Source: Cryptomeria japonica (lineage: Eukaryota; Streptophyta; Pinopsida; Cupressales; Cupressaceae). Taken from it: a DNA stretch of 64,000 bases. The notes beneath the pieces were generated by a model. It was not told where the DNA came from. It ran no database searches and was given only the letters and a program-made list of their open reading frames with translations. This document shows positions 11,014-23,962 of this stretch, piece after piece; positions within the stretch are counted from its first letter, which is position 1; every line of letters starts with the position of its first letter. Both the position numbers and the translations under genes were made by a program. The stretch spans positions 617,764,476 to 617,828,475 of the forward strand of contig NC_081408.1 in the NCBI RefSeq assembly GCF_030272615.1, written 5' to 3'.

Positions 11014-13758
11014 TCCCCTTGAGTTGGAATTTCTATAATTTTAACTCCTATCTTCTCAATGGCCTTAGAAGTCATGCATGTAGCATCTTCTAAAGATTTA
11101 TTCCTCCATTTGACTAAGTATTCCGAATAAGTCTTCCTCCTTGTTTTCTTGCTGACCCTTTGATCCAAAATACATTCAATCTTAGGTTTGATGTGTGTGG
11201 GAAGTCCTTCCATCATGTTTGCAATAGATAAATCAGACTAAATTGCATCACAAACATCATCAACAACACCCCTATATGCATATACATCAAAAACATTGAA
11301 TATAGGTGATAGTCCTACATCTGGGGGTAGATCTATTTTGTATGCATTGTTTCCACATCTTTTGAGGAATTTGAAAGGACCTATCTTCTTCATGAGAATC
11401 TTGGTGTATTTCTCCTTAGGGAGTCTTTCTTTGTTGAGGTGAGTCATCACCCTGTCTCCCACCTTAAATTGAACATCTCTTCTTTTTAGATCTATTACTT
11501 GTTTGTATTTCTCAAAGATGTGAATCAACTTATCTCTGACTTGTTGGTGTATATCCTTCATGACTTTAGCAAATTCATCTACCTGAGTACTTCTTCTATC
11601 AAGATTATTCACATCTCTAAGTTCAAGAATACTCCTGGGATGTGTGCCATACACAATTTGAAAAGGACTTAGCCCTGTACTTCTATTCACAGAGTCATTA
11701 TAGAAAAATTTTGCCTGTGGAAGAATGGTATCCCAAGTATTTCCATGATCCTTGGTCAAGCATCTTCACATGTTTCCAAGGGACCTATTTATTACCTTAG
11801 TCTTCCCATCAGATTTAGGATGATAAGAAAAAGAGAAAGACAAGTTAGTCCCTAACTTATGCTACAAGGTTCTCCAAAAATGTCCTAAAAACTTAGGATC
11901 CCTGTTTGAGACAATGCTTAAGGGTAACCCATGAAGTCTTACAATTTACTTGAAGAATAAACCTACAATATTAGAAGCATCATGTATAACCTTGCATGGA
12001 AAAAGGTGTTCCATCTTTGAAAACCAGTCCACCACAACATATACACTGTCATACCCTAATTTAGTCTGAGGAAGGCCTAAGACAAAATCCATACTAACTG
12101 AATCCCAAGGTTTCGTAGGGATTGGTAAAGGAGTATAGAGACCTAAATTTGAACTTGTACCTTTAGCCCTTTGACACACAACACATTCTGAAAAAAATTT
12201 CCTTACATCTGATTGCATTCTTGGCCAAAAATAGAACCTTCTAACTAACTCAAGTGTCTTATCAAGTCCAAAATTTCCTGATAAACTCCCATAATGCTTT
12301 TCTTTGACAATATTCTCCCTCATTGAGTAATTACGAATACAAAGTTGACTACCTTTGAAAAGTAAACCTTCTTGAAGCATATACTCAGAAAAATAAGTAT
12401 GATACCTTTCATTCATAGCTTGACAAAACTCATAAGCCTCCTTGAAATCTACATCTTCTTGGTACATATCTTTCATAGCATTGATCCACATGCTTTCCAA
12501 TTGAATCTCTTGGATTACCAAGTTCCTCCTACTAAGAGCACCTACAACTTTATTTGTCACTCCTTTCTTTCTGCTTAATAGTAAATATGAAAGCTTTAAG
12601 GTACTCCATCCACTTCATGTGCTTGTGATTGAGTTTCTCTTGCATGTTCAAAAGGCTTAGAGCATGGTTATCGGTAAATACAACAAATTCCATAGGCAAT
12701 AGATAATGCCTCCACTTCCTAAGAGATTTCACCAAAGCATACATCTCTAGATCATAGGTTGAATATTTTTGTTTTTCTTCATTTAACTTCTCACTAAAAA
12801 ATGCCACAGGTCTACCCTCCTGACTCAAAACTCCTCCTATAGCCTTCTTGGATACATCACATTCAATAGTAAAAACCTTATGAAAATCAAGGAGGATTAA
12901 GATGGGCTGCTCTACAATTTTTGTCTTCAAGAGCTCAAAAGACTTATTAGCTTCACAATTCCAAGCAAATTGACACTTTCTTTCACCCTTAATGGTATCT
13001 ATCATAGGTGCACTAACCCCACTGAAGTTCTTAATAAACTTTCTATAAAAGCTATCTAAGCCATGGAAACTTTTTACCTCACTTGCAAACCTAGATATTG
13101 GCCAATTGAGAATGGATCCATTCTCAAATTACCTTTGGAAACAACAAATCCAGGAAACACTAGTTCTTCCCGCAAGAAAACATATTTGTCTAAGTTGATC
13201 TTCAGTTTCTCCTCATGCAACCTTTTCAACACCAAATCCAAGTGCATAAGATGTTCATTTCTATTCTTACTAAAAATCAGGATGTCATTCAAGTATACTA
13301 CCACAAAATGATTGATAAAGGGCTTAAGAACCTCATTCATTAACCTCATAAATGTACTAGGGGAATTGGAAAGCCCAAATGACATCACCATCCATTCAAA
13401 TAAGCCTTCATTAGTTTTAAATATTGTCTTCCATTGGTCTCCATCTCTGATCCTAATTTGGTGATAACCACTTTTCAAGTCTATTTTGGAGTAATACTTG
13501 GCCCCTCCTAGACAATCCATCAAATTCTCTATTCTTGGCATTGGGAATCTATATCTTATTGTTATCCTATTAATGGCCCTAGAATCTCTACACAACCACC
13601 ATGTTCCTTCTTTCTTCTGACCTAGTAGTGTCAGGACTGCACATGGACTTATACTCTTTCTAATGAACCCTTTCTCTAGCAATTCTTGGATCTGTCTTGC
13701 AACTTCTACATTTTGCTCAGGGGTCAGTTTGTAGGCTACCTTATTAGGTAATGTAGCA
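10944..13758 (-). pseudogene. Element C pol, 3' half: reverse transcriptase, RNase H, integrase, chromodomain
   Basis: Reverse transcriptase runs 13758-13005 ([34 protein letters not shown]), but the catalytic box reads YLND instead of YLDD. RNase H follows (12550-13005, with FTIECDVS and FTDNHALS). Integrase spans 12500-11240: the zinc region has CVVC but SGN where SGH is usual, the first Asp is in MDFVLG, the second in SNRDPKF, and the third catalytic position is Lys (GKTKVINRSL) instead of Glu. A chromodomain closes the protein (ILDQRVSKK...YLVKWRN, 10990-11200). TAG, TAA and TGA codons and one frameshift interrupt it. Element D's insertion at 13759-13763 cuts the protein just before [13 protein letters not shown]. 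Confidence 0.9.
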
Positions 13759-13763
13759 CCTGG

Positions 13764-14793
13764 TGAAGAGGGAAAAATAGATTTGAAAGGTAAACTGATC
13801 AAAACATAACGAAATAAACATGCAGAATGCTAAAATATCATAAAAAGACCATTTCACCTTGCTATTTTACCTTCTCCTTTGGATTGAGCTTGATGAAGTG
13901 AAGGCACCACTTGATAATGCTCCACTTGATGTGCTCCTTTGATTGCTGGATGTGGATGGCTCTCCAATATTGTGCACAAATGATAAGGATGAATGATAAG
14001 GATGAGATGATCAAGTTGCCAAGATGATTTCCTGGGCTCAAAAGGGCAGCATAAGCTTACTGAATTTCAAGATGTTTTGAATGAAGGGATGGAACCCTAT
14101 TTTATAGGAAGAGGAGAGGAAAAATGGCTAGGATTAATTCGAGATGAAGGGCTAAGATTTACTTGTGAAGTCACACAAGGTCCAAAAGAGGGTGTGGAGA
14201 CCAAGAAATATGCTTTAAAGGCATTTCGTATCTCCACACTCTACAAGATGCATTGGAGGAATTAAAAATTCTCCAAAAATGGATATTATGGGGATTAGAT
14301 GAATAAAAAGGAATTAAAAATTCCTTGGGAGAGGGAAATGCCTAGAGGAATGTAAGATTTTGAAAATCTTACATTCATCTAGAAAAAGAGCATTTAAAGC
14401 TAGTGGCTAGATGAAAGGACAAAGAGTTGACTTTGTGGCTAATCATGATGATTAGCCATTAACGACTCATTAAGAGGGGAATTAGAGGAAATGTTAGGTG
14501 GGATTTATATTTGTAGGAGAATTTGACTAAAAGAATAATGTTAAGTGAGTTTAGGGAGTTTCTAGAAGAATTTATTAGGTTAATGATGAATTAAGAAGAT
14601 GATTTGTAGGAATCATGTAGGTTAACTAATTAATTGAAATTAATTAGCTAAGAGGAAGATTTGTGAGGATTTGATTTTTTAGAAGAATAAAGAAAGGGAA
14701 TAAATCAATCATATGCTATAGTGACAATATTAATTATATTTAATTAATATTGAGAAGAATTTTAATTAACATAATTATTTTTAAGTGTCTACA
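13764..14793 (-). repeat. Element D 3' LTR
   Basis: It is 1030 bp, starts TGAAGAGG and ends GTGTCTACA on the plus strand. A minus-strand TATA box (TATAAAA) lies at 14100-14106. It lacks an AT-rich block of about 45 bp present in the partner at 28160-28205. Confidence 0.92.
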
Positions 14794-14815
14794 TTTTGCC
14801 CCTCTTTGAAGCGAG
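14794..14815 (-). promoter_or_regulatory. Element D polypurine tract
   Basis: The minus strand reads CTTCAAAGAGGGGCAAAA immediately before the LTR start TGTAGACAC. Confidence 0.8.
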
Positions 14816-15006
14816 GTGTGATGATGCATTGATTCAAAGAATAATCTTGTTTTGATGTTGATATTGGTTTGATAGGATGCCCCGGCTCTTGATTTATAAA
14901 TTACAGTATGGTGATGCCCCCTCGGGAGATCGATTGAGGTATTTGATCTTTGGAGTTTTGCAAAATTGATATCCCGATAGATTTGATTTGATTCGATTGA
15001 TAAGAT

Positions 15007-15602
15007 CTAGATTCAGTCTGGTTTCAAGATGAATTCATCCTGTATAAGACAAAGATGATGAAAGTGTCTGGTTTCAGGAAGGATTCATCCTGTATAAGAC
15101 ATGATTGATCACAATGTCTGGTTTCAGAAAGGATTCATCCTGTATAAGACATGATAAGAGCATCTTGTTTCAGGAAGGATTCATCCTGTATAAGACATGA
15201 TTGATCACAACGTCTGGTTTCAGGAAGGATTCATCCTGTATAAGACATGATCGATCACAACAAATGTTTGGTTTCAGGAAGGATTCATCCTATATAAGAC
15301 ATGATCAGAGCGTCTGGTTTCAGGAAGGATTCATCCTGTATAAGACATGATCAGCTCGTCTGGTTTTAGGAAGGATTCATCCTATATAAGACATGATCAG
15401 ATCACAACGTCTGGTTTTAGGAAGGATTCATCTTGTATAAGACATGATCAGATCACAATGTCTGGTTTCAGGAAGGATTCATCCTATATAAGACATGATC
15501 AGATCACAACGTCTGGTTTCAGGAAGGATTCATCCTATATAAGACATGATCAGATCACAACATCTGGTTTCAGGAAGGATTCATCCTGTATAAGACATGA
15601 TT
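15007..15602 (-). repeat. Element D 3' minisatellite, about 12 units of 46-54 bp
   Basis: Each unit carries GTCTGGTTTCAGGAAGGATT followed by CATCCTGTATAAGACATGAT on the plus strand, then a variable tail (often CAGATCACAAC). The core AGGATTCATCCT is an inverted repeat. Five consecutive units are 51 bp, so a short open frame crosses them by chance. The array lies between the pol stop and the 3' LTR. Confidence 0.9.
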
Positions 15603-16727
15603 AGAATCAGAATTGATTATGTGAGGAAAAAAAAAAAAATAGAGGAAGAAAAATTAGGGTGGAAGGGATAAATGAGGAAGATATATGAAGTAGCCATGAG
15701 GTATTTGGAAAGAAGAATAAGAGATGTGAGACCGCAGAGGAAAATGGGGGCAATTGAGAACTCCATGAGATTATTGAGTTTAGGATTTGATGGAATGATG
15801 GTGAGATTTCGTGCACAACAAATGTGGAGAGCCAACCTAGTTTGATGTTGCCCTGAGTGACTTGCACCACTGCTTATAGAAATCAGGATGCCATGAGAAA
15901 CCCAGGGCATGGACTGACTCTGTAGACAAACGGGAATTTCTTGCACACAACAATGCAAGTGTTAAGAAACACTAATACAAAGTTGTGGGTTTGTGCAAGG
16001 AAACCCTCAAACACACCAATACCTCTTGTATATGAGAAGGTAAGTGTTGATAAACACTAGTACCAGGTCACCGGTTTATACAAGAAGGATCCAAAACATG
16101 CCATACTATGAAATATGCCCCAGTATGCACCTATCATAACATACCTGGATATGGAAGGACCTAGGCAGTCATAAATAGTGGCATTTGTAGGCCAAAAGAT
16201 GCAAGCCTATATGAAAAAAAAATCTAACAAAATCTAACAAGTCTCTTCCTTGTGACCAAATGATACCTCTTGCCAAGAGTAGAACTAGGATGGACTTGGG
16301 ATTGTTTCTCAAGACTTCTTGAAGCTTATATAGAGGCATGAAAGCTCAGTTTCACTAGGACATTTCTTGTTCATGACTTAGGCAAAGACTCATCATCATA
16401 TGCATGTTTTATTGGGAGGCGGAAAAGAAGGAATGTTGTGCATGGGTGGGCTAGATGGCAGATGATTTGTAGTATCGACCTGATAGACAGTGGATCCGGT
16501 TATTTACCTTGGCACCCGCACAAAGGTTTTCACCAAGATACTTGCCCATAGCGCCATGAATTGTTTTTCTTTCTTTTTTTTTTTTTGATTTTTTTCTTCT
16601 TTAATTAATTTTTTTTTTGTATCATAAGGTGCCTGTTTGCCAGGTTTGCACCAAAGTGACAATTTTTTTCAGGATCTTTTTTTTTCCATTTTTTTATTTT
16701 TTTTGACAATTTAAGACTTTCTGAGGA
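15603..16727 (-). other. Element D 3' untranslated region
   Basis: This 1.1 kb between the minisatellite and the pol stop has no convincing gene. It holds an A-run at 15627-15639 and long T-runs at about 16561-16720. Confidence 0.6.
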
Positions 16728-19096
16728 CTAAGCATAAAACCTTTTGAGGTGCATGATATTCATCGGATCATCCAAAGGATCGCCTTCAGGAGTAGCCAAC
16801 TGATAAGCTCCTGATCCATATTTTGCTGTGATTACATATGGTCCAAGCCAGTTAGGCTTGAACTTGCCTTTCTTTTCTCGTTCTTGTAGATTTTTCTGAT
16901 TCTCCATGAGGACAAGATCACCAACTTGGAATTCTCAGGTTCTGACTTTTTTATGATAACTCATGCGTAGATGGTTTTGATATACCCGGAGATGATTCAA
17001 GGCTTTGAGGCACCTTTCATCTAACAATTCTAGCTCTTGTAAGCGGGCAATTCTATATTCTTCCTCTGGTAGGATGTTTTGCAGCGATACCCTTAGAGAG
17101 GGGATCTCGATCTCAAGGGGAAGGATAGCTTCAGAACCAAATACTAGGGAATAAGGAGTGGTGACTGTGGGGGTGCGGATGGAGGTGCGATAGGCCCACA
17201 ATGCAGGATGGATCTGGAGGTGCCAATCATGGCCCGCTTCATTGACTATCTTTTTGAGGATTTTTATTAGGGTTTTATCAGAAGCCTCATCTTGGCCATT
17301 GCCTTGGGGATAATATGGAGTGGAGAAGCGGCGTTGGATGTTGAATTTTTGGCAGAGTTCTTTGACATCCTAGTTTTTAAATTGTTTACCATTATCTGTG
17401 ATGATAACTTTTGGGATGCCATATCGACAGATTAGGTAGTTCAAGATGAATTTGGATATTTGCTTGCCGGTGGTGAAACTAAGAGGGATAGCCTCTACCC
17501 ACTTGGTGAAGTATTCGGTGGCAGTGATAATGAATTCCTTTGGAAGATGAAGGGTGGATTTTCCCAATGAGATCGAGCCCCCACTGCGAGAAGGGCCATG
17601 GTGTAATGAATGGCTGCAATTCTTGTGATGGTGCATGAATCTTGTCACCATGTTGCTGGCAAGGGATGCATTTCTTCACATAGTTGTATGCATCTTCTTC
17701 CATTTTAGGCCAATAGTATTCTGTTCTCAAAAAATTTTTAGCCAATGTGAGTCCACTTGAGTGTGCCCCACAGATGCCCTCATGTACTTCGTGTAATGAC
17801 CATTCGGCTTCTTGTTTATCTAAACACCTTAGGAGGGAACCATCAAAATGCCTTCTGAACAAGGTGTCTGCAAGGATGGTGTAACGGGTGCATCGGCGGA
17901 TGAAAGTTTGTTGTTGGGTTTTGGTGAGATGTGGGGGAATGGTGTTGTCTTTGAGGAAAGCGAAGCTTTCTTGGTACCAAGGGGACTCTGGACCAACGAG
18001 AACACACACCATTTCAGATTCTGGTAGGTCATATGCTGGTATAAACAATTGCTCAACCAAGAACTCACACTTCTGACTGTGTGCTGGCATTTGAAGGAGG
18101 GAGCCAATGGTGGCCATTGCATCTGCAGCCCTATTGTTTGTTCGTGGGATTTGATCAAACTTGATTGCCATGAAATGTTGCTTAAGATCTTCAACCATGG
18201 TATGGTAGGGAAGGAGTTTATCATCTTTTTTCTGGTATTCATCATTGACTTGTTTTATGACGAGCTGGGAATCGCCATAGACTTGTAATTCCTTTATTTT
18301 CCAATGGATAGCCAAGCGTAAACCTGTGATGAGGGCCTCGTATTCTGCTATGTTATTAGTACATGCAAAGGCTATCTTGTATGATTTGGGAATGCCATCT
18401 CCTTGAGGTGTGACCAATAATATTCCTGCCCTCGATCCATTTTGAGTGTAGGAGCCATCAAAATACAATTTCCATGTGGAGGATGTGGTAACAGTCATAA
18501 TGAACTCATCTGGTAATTCTGTGAGAAGAGGATGGTTGCCTGGAAGTGGAGCTTCAACCAGTTGATCTGCAATGACTTGTCCCTTGATTGCCTTTCTGTC
18601 CACATATTCAATGTCAAACTCGCTTAAGAGCATGACCCATTTAGCCATTCTGCCAATGAGAGCAGCTTTTGACAGGAGATATTTAAGTGGATCAATTTTA
18701 GCAATTAATTTTGTCTTGTTGTTTAGCATATAGTGTTGTAGTTTCTGTGTGCTGAATAATAATGCCAAACATGCTCTTTCAATGGGGGTGTAGTTGAGTT
18801 CATATCCTACTAGCGTCCGACTGATGTAGTAAATGGCGTGTTCCTTCCCTTGATCATCTGTTTGCGCCAACAATGCCCCCAATGCCACTGTAGTAGCACA
18901 TATGTACAAAATGAGGGGTTTTCCAGGGGTAGGTGGCATCAAAACTGGAGGTGATGCTAGATATTCTTTTAATTTTTCAAAGGCCTTTTGACAGAGGCAA
19001 TCCCATTTGAATTTTGTGTCTTTACATAACAAATGTGCAAATGGATGGCACTTGTCGGCTAGCTGTGAAATGAAACGCCTAACAGACTGGAGTTTT
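16728..19096 (-). pseudogene. Element D pol: RNase H, second (archaeal-type) RNase H, integrase
   Basis: The first domain is the reverse-transcriptase-linked RNase H (LYICATTVALGALL, 18880-18920). The second RNase H (about 18210-18475) shows the full Asp-Glu-Asp-Asp set: LYFDGSY, AEYEALITGL, YGDSQLVIKQ and NNRAADAMA. Integrase follows with its zinc region (CIPCQQHGD) and the catalytic triad in GLDLIG, ITDNGKQF and GQDEAS. A C-terminal GSGAYQL segment reaches the stop at 16728. Damage is light: TAG before GKLQSVRRF, a frameshift near 17560, TAG before DVKELC, and TGA before EFQVGDLV, all at positions consistent with former Gln or Arg codons. Confidence 0.92.
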
Positions 19097-20343
19097 CCCT
19101 AGAGACTGCGTAGTTGTTTGAGAGTTTTTGGCGGAGGCATTTCCATAATAGCTTTTAATTTTGCAGGATCAACCTCAATGCCTCTGCGAGAAACAATGAA
19201 TCCTAGTAGTTTTCCCGATGTGACGCCAAACACACACTTTTTAGGATTTAGGCGCAGCTTGTATTTTTCCAATCTTTTGAAGATCTGTTTTAGAATAGGG
19301 ATGTGCTCTTGTCTTGTCTTGGATTTGCCTAGCAGATCATCCACATAGTCCTCCATAATTTTGTGCAAGAGGTCATGAAAAATTGTTGTCATTTCCCGTT
19401 GATATGTAGCTCCAGCATTTTTAAGGCCAAAAGGCATGACCCGGTAACAGAAAGTACCCCATGGTGTTGTGAATGCGGTTTTATGCTGATCCTCATTTGC
19501 TATCCTGATTTGGTTGTATCCAGAAAACCCATCCATTAGCGATAGCATTTCATGTCCTGTTGTAAGATCCACAATCATATCTATGTTTGGGAGTGGGAAA
19601 ATGTCTTTAGGAAAAGCTATATTTAGATCTCGGAAATCTGTGCAAATGCGGATGCCCCTAGCAGGTTTGCCGACAGGCACAATGTTGGAGACCCATTCAG
19701 CGTAGTCTATGGGTTTGATAAATTCTGCGTCTAACAACTTTTGAAGTTCTGCCTTGACCAAGAGAGCAATATGCGGGTGCATTTTGCGGAGTTTTTGTTT
19801 TATAGGTTTTGCATCTGGGCGGACGGTGAGATTGTGAACCACCAAGGCAGAATCCAACCCTGGCATATCAGAATAGGACCATGCAAAATTGATTTTAACC
19901 TCTGTAAGGAAGTTGATGAAGTCTTGTTTCTCGATTTCGGTGAGGGATTTGGCAATGAGCACATTTTTTGGAATGACTTCAGTGCCCATATTGATACTGT
20001 CTGTTTCTTCTATCAACAAATTTGATTTGTCCTGTGGAAGATAACCAATGGTAGGGAGGTCAAATCCCTCATCATCAAGTGCCTTTTCCAGGTTTTTACT
20101 TTCAGATATGCCCTTTGTTTTTATTTCTTGTTCATCCAAAGGCACCTCAAGGGGGTTTTCACCTAGGAAATCATATCTTTTTCTTTTATTATCTTTTTTG
20201 TGGATAAGGGCATTGACTTGACTACCAAAGTATCCCTTTTCGTGTAGTTGAATACCCTCAATTCTATTACCATCTTCCATATTTTGCGTTGTTAGGAGAG
20301 CAATGAGAGCATTATCGTCGACGCAAATATCTAAATTGGGTTT
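19097..20343 (-). pseudogene. Element D pol: reverse transcriptase
   Basis: The open stretch of 393 codons (19099-20280) holds the standard blocks: ICTDFRDLN, LMDGFSGYNQI, VMPFGLKNAGATYQR and the intact catalytic box YVDDLLGKS, then KKCVFGVTSGKLLGFIVS. It makes DNA from the element's RNA. It is closed by a TAG in LRSL-stop-GKLQSV, where relatives usually have Gln. This is the only reverse transcriptase in the window with its catalytic box complete. Confidence 0.92.
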
Positions 20344-21763
20344 GTCTCATTGGCCCCAGTTAATGAGTTCAGGATTGACAAGATGTAGCTCATGTGAAGT
20401 GGGAGGGGTTACGGGGGTGATGGTATTGATGTAAGCATCGAAGAAGGTATCTTTCTCGTATTCATAAGGCATTTCATGGAATTCCTCTTCGTCAGGGCTT
20501 TCGATATCCAAAGAAGGACTAGAAGGGGCACCAGTGATAGTAATCTTAGGCATCGGGGTGTACCCCAAGCCTCTGTTGTATCTATAGGAGATAGGATTTA
20601 TGGGTGCTTTTCTTCTTCTCCTCTGGTCCCAGACCATGTCCTTTGTAACCCATTTTTTCAACTATGGCAAATGCTTTTGGATACATTTCTTTGGATATTC
20701 TTGTTGGATCATCATCCTCTTCCCGGTACAGCCATGAAGAGATATCTGCTTCGAGGTTCTCATTATCAAGTGGGCCCCATTGCTGGAAGGTGGTGCTTTG
20801 GCATTGCATGACTGGTTTCAAGTCCTTTTTTAGCTCTTTTGGTTTGCCAAATGACTTAGGAGAGAGAGGGAGGTTTCCTATTAATAAGACATCCTCCAAT
20901 TTGTATTCTCCACAACCATTATCCAAGATCTTGATTTGATTATTTGGTTGGGATGATGTGGAGGCAACATTTGATGTGTCAGATGGAAGCGTTGGTGAAG
21001 GTCTATTTAGTGGGCAATGATACGGATGCTTCCCCTCTAAGAGTTTGCAATATTGAAAAGGTTGGGGATCACCTTTGATAGTGATCACTCTTCCATTATA
21101 GGGGAATTTGATGCATTGGTGATAGGTGGAGGGTACGGCTTGCAAGGAATGAATCCATGGCCTCCTGAGGAGAATGTTGTAGGGGAGATCAAGATCTAGT
21201 ACTTGGCAAGGGGTTTCAATTGTAATGGGGCCCACTTGAAGAGGTAAGGTGATCACGCCCTTTGAAATTCTTTCTGCATCATCATATGCCTTTATTGTGA
21301 TCCTTCCTGATATGTCTATCAGATCCTCAGAAAGTCCCAATTGTTTTATCAATTTGTAGGTACACAAATTAAGCCCAGATCCACCATCTATCAAGATTCG
21401 TTTGACCTTGTGCTTGTGGATGAGAGCTTCGATGTGCAAAGGTTTGTTATGGTCCTCATCTGTGGGAGCATCTTTGGAGTTAAATACAATGTGTTGCTAG
21501 GCAACAAGGTTTCCAATGAGGGTTTGAAATTGGGTGGCATTGATATTATCAGGAACACGTGATTGGAGAAGGGCTTGTTCCAAAATTTCTTTATGGACTG
21601 GAGAAGTCTTGAGAAGTTCCAAAATGGAGATCTGCGAGGGTGTCTTCCCAAGTTGATCAAGGAGGTCATATCGGCGGGTGGAAGACATGGGTGGAGGGTT
21701 TGGTGGGGGAGGAACTCCTTGGATGGTGACTTTTCCTCGGCTTCTAGTTGCATTACAGTCATT
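20344..21763 (-). pseudogene. Element D protease with G-patch-like segment
   Basis: A linker with ILELLKTSPVHKEIL leads to a retropepsin (about 21400-21040): ILIDGGSGLNLC holds the catalytic Asp and LPYNILLRRPWIHSL the conserved C-terminal strand, with Arg where Gly is usual. Downstream, AFAIVEKMGYKGHGLG (about 20640-20690) resembles a G-patch. A frameshift near 20620 separates it from a tail of about 100 residues ending NWGQ before a TGA. G-patch segments next to proteases are known from some retroviruses and gypsy elements. Confidence 0.8.
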
Positions 21764-23951
21764 CTAGAAATGGGAGGTGGAAGGTGTGGCACCTTGAATG
21801 ACTATTCTAGCTGGGTTTGGTCTGCTTTGGGAAGAAGGAGGATTAACTCCTTGGATGGTTATGACATTGACATGATTGTCTACAAGTTCAATGCGACTTA
21901 CTAAAAAATCAAAACCGGTTACGTGATTAGCATAGTCATAATCCATTATGTTAGATGATGAGCCTTTTCCTTTATCATGCTTTGGGAAGGGTTCTTGGTA
22001 CATTTTGAGTTTGTCATTGTTATTACCAGGTTTTGCATTTGCTACCTCAATCTCACCTCTATCAATGAGATCTTGTATGTAGATCTTCAGTTTCATACAC
22101 TTTTGTGTATCATGTCCCTTGATACGATGGTATTCACAGTACTCATTTTCATTATACCATCTTGGTTTTGGTTGATTGGGATCAAACGGGCGAGTGATTG
22201 GAAAAGCCACTATACCTGCTTGGACAAGTTTTTGAAACACCACTTCAATAGGCTCAGCAAGAGGAGTGAAATCTCTTGGAGTCCTGTTATTTGATCGGGG
22301 TGGTCGTCCTTGGATTGAGACATTGTTGTGAGGTTTTTGAGATTGATTTGAATTATTTTGATTGTTGAATTGATAAATATTGGTGGTGGATTTTGGGGGA
22401 GTGGCCACGGTTTGGACCCACTTCACATCAGTTACACCATCATTGACCATGTTTTTATTTTTAGCCCAGAATTTTGGCTTGTCGTTATGATAAGAGGAAG
22501 AACTTTGTGATGACTTCTAGTAATGTTTCAAGGTTCCTTCCTCCAATAAGACACATTCGAGGGCGAGGCCCTTATCGGTCAATTTTTGGAAGGATTTGAT
22601 ACATTGAGATATTAAAGGTCTTGAAAGTTTAGGCACCAAGTTTCTTTTGAAATAGTTCAATTTGATGTTGTTCTGGCATGTCCCACTAGAATTTTTTGAT
22701 AAGATGTCGCCATCTTTGTAGAAAATTGGTGAAGGTTTCTCCAGGCCTTTGTTTTGTATTACATAGGTCCATCATAGAAACATCATTACCCATGTTGTAT
22801 GCATAGTGGGCCACAAATTTTTCTACCAAGTCTGGAAAAGAGACAATGGAACCTCATGGTAAAGATGAGAACCATGCCAGGGCGTCTCTCGTGAGACTCT
22901 TAGGAAAGAGTCTACGAAGATAAAGGTCACTATAGGAGACTTCTTGGCATAAGATGTGGAATTCACGGACATGGTCGCGGGGGTCTCCTTTGCCTTCATA
23001 CTTGGTGAATTTAGGGATCTCAAATCCCAGGGGATATGGTGCAATTGATATAGATGGGTCATAAGGACAAGGGAAAAACTCTTCGAATGAGTAAGCTTTC
23101 CTTTTATTAGTCTTTTCTTTCATGTTTTTGATGATATTCTTCATGTCTTGAATTTCCTTGATGAGGTCTTGTTGTGGACTTTGATATTGATGAATTGTAT
23201 CTGCCCCAAGCATTGGATGAACTAAAGAAGGTGCACCACCACCAATATATTGATATGATGAGGAAGTGGGAACATGGGATGTGATGACCGATGTTGCTAG
23301 GGTTCGTGTGATAGTTGGTTGTGATCCACCAACTGTTGTGACGGGATTGAATGCGGTCTGGATAAAATTTGCGATATTGTTGGGAGAAAGGGAAGTTTGT
23401 GGAATAGAAATATGTGGTTGAATAGAAGGAGGTGGTATAGAAGTTTGTTGGAGAATGGATGAGATTGGATTTGATAGTGGTATGGATGGTAAGGAGGAAG
23501 AAGGTGGGATGGAGATCATGGTGGGAGGTGTCGTGAGTGGCATTGATTGGGCTTGGATGATTGATGGGGCTGCAATTGATTGAGTTTGAATAGTAGGTGC
23601 AACACTTTGTGTGGGAGCGAGGTCTCCTTGTGGTTGTTGGACAAGAGCAAATCTATTAAATTCAGGTGGAAGTTGAGCTCCATGTTCAAGAAGAGTTTTC
23701 AGAAGTGCAGTAGGATTGTGTTTAATAAACTTTTCTATCATCTCTTGGTTATAAGAATCCGCTAGGAAAGTTTGCACTTCCAGACAAAGTTCATCTTGGT
23801 TAACCATGTCAAGATTTTGGCTTTGATCTTGATCGCTTGGTTGCCCACTTTGTGTATGATCTTGCGTGGGATCTTCATATAGGACACCAATGTTTGGCAT
23901 GCCATATTGTTGATCGGCCATCTTTTTCTTTTGGGATCGAGTTGCGACCAT
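21764..23951 (-). pseudogene. Element D gag
   Basis: Gag starts MVATRSQKKK at 23951. After a Pro/Ser/Gln-rich N-terminal region comes the capsid homology region (FTKYEGKGDPRDHVREF, LTRDALAWFSSLP) ending at a TGA at 22854. The capsid continues (GSIVSF, KQRPGETFTNFLQRWR) to about 22690. A zinc-finger-like CEYHRIKGHDTQKC (about 22115-22155) is the variant knuckle usual in Tat elements. In-frame stops are few. The ATG is chosen because the tandem array at 23963 begins 12 bases upstream of it. Confidence 0.85.
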
Positions 23952-23962
23952 ACACGATATTT

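Noticed and set aside
15347-15604. An 85-codon repetitive open frame on the plus strand
   Set aside because: It arises because five minisatellite units are 51 bp (17 codons); it lies in the antisense of D's 3' untranslated region and has no other coding signs.
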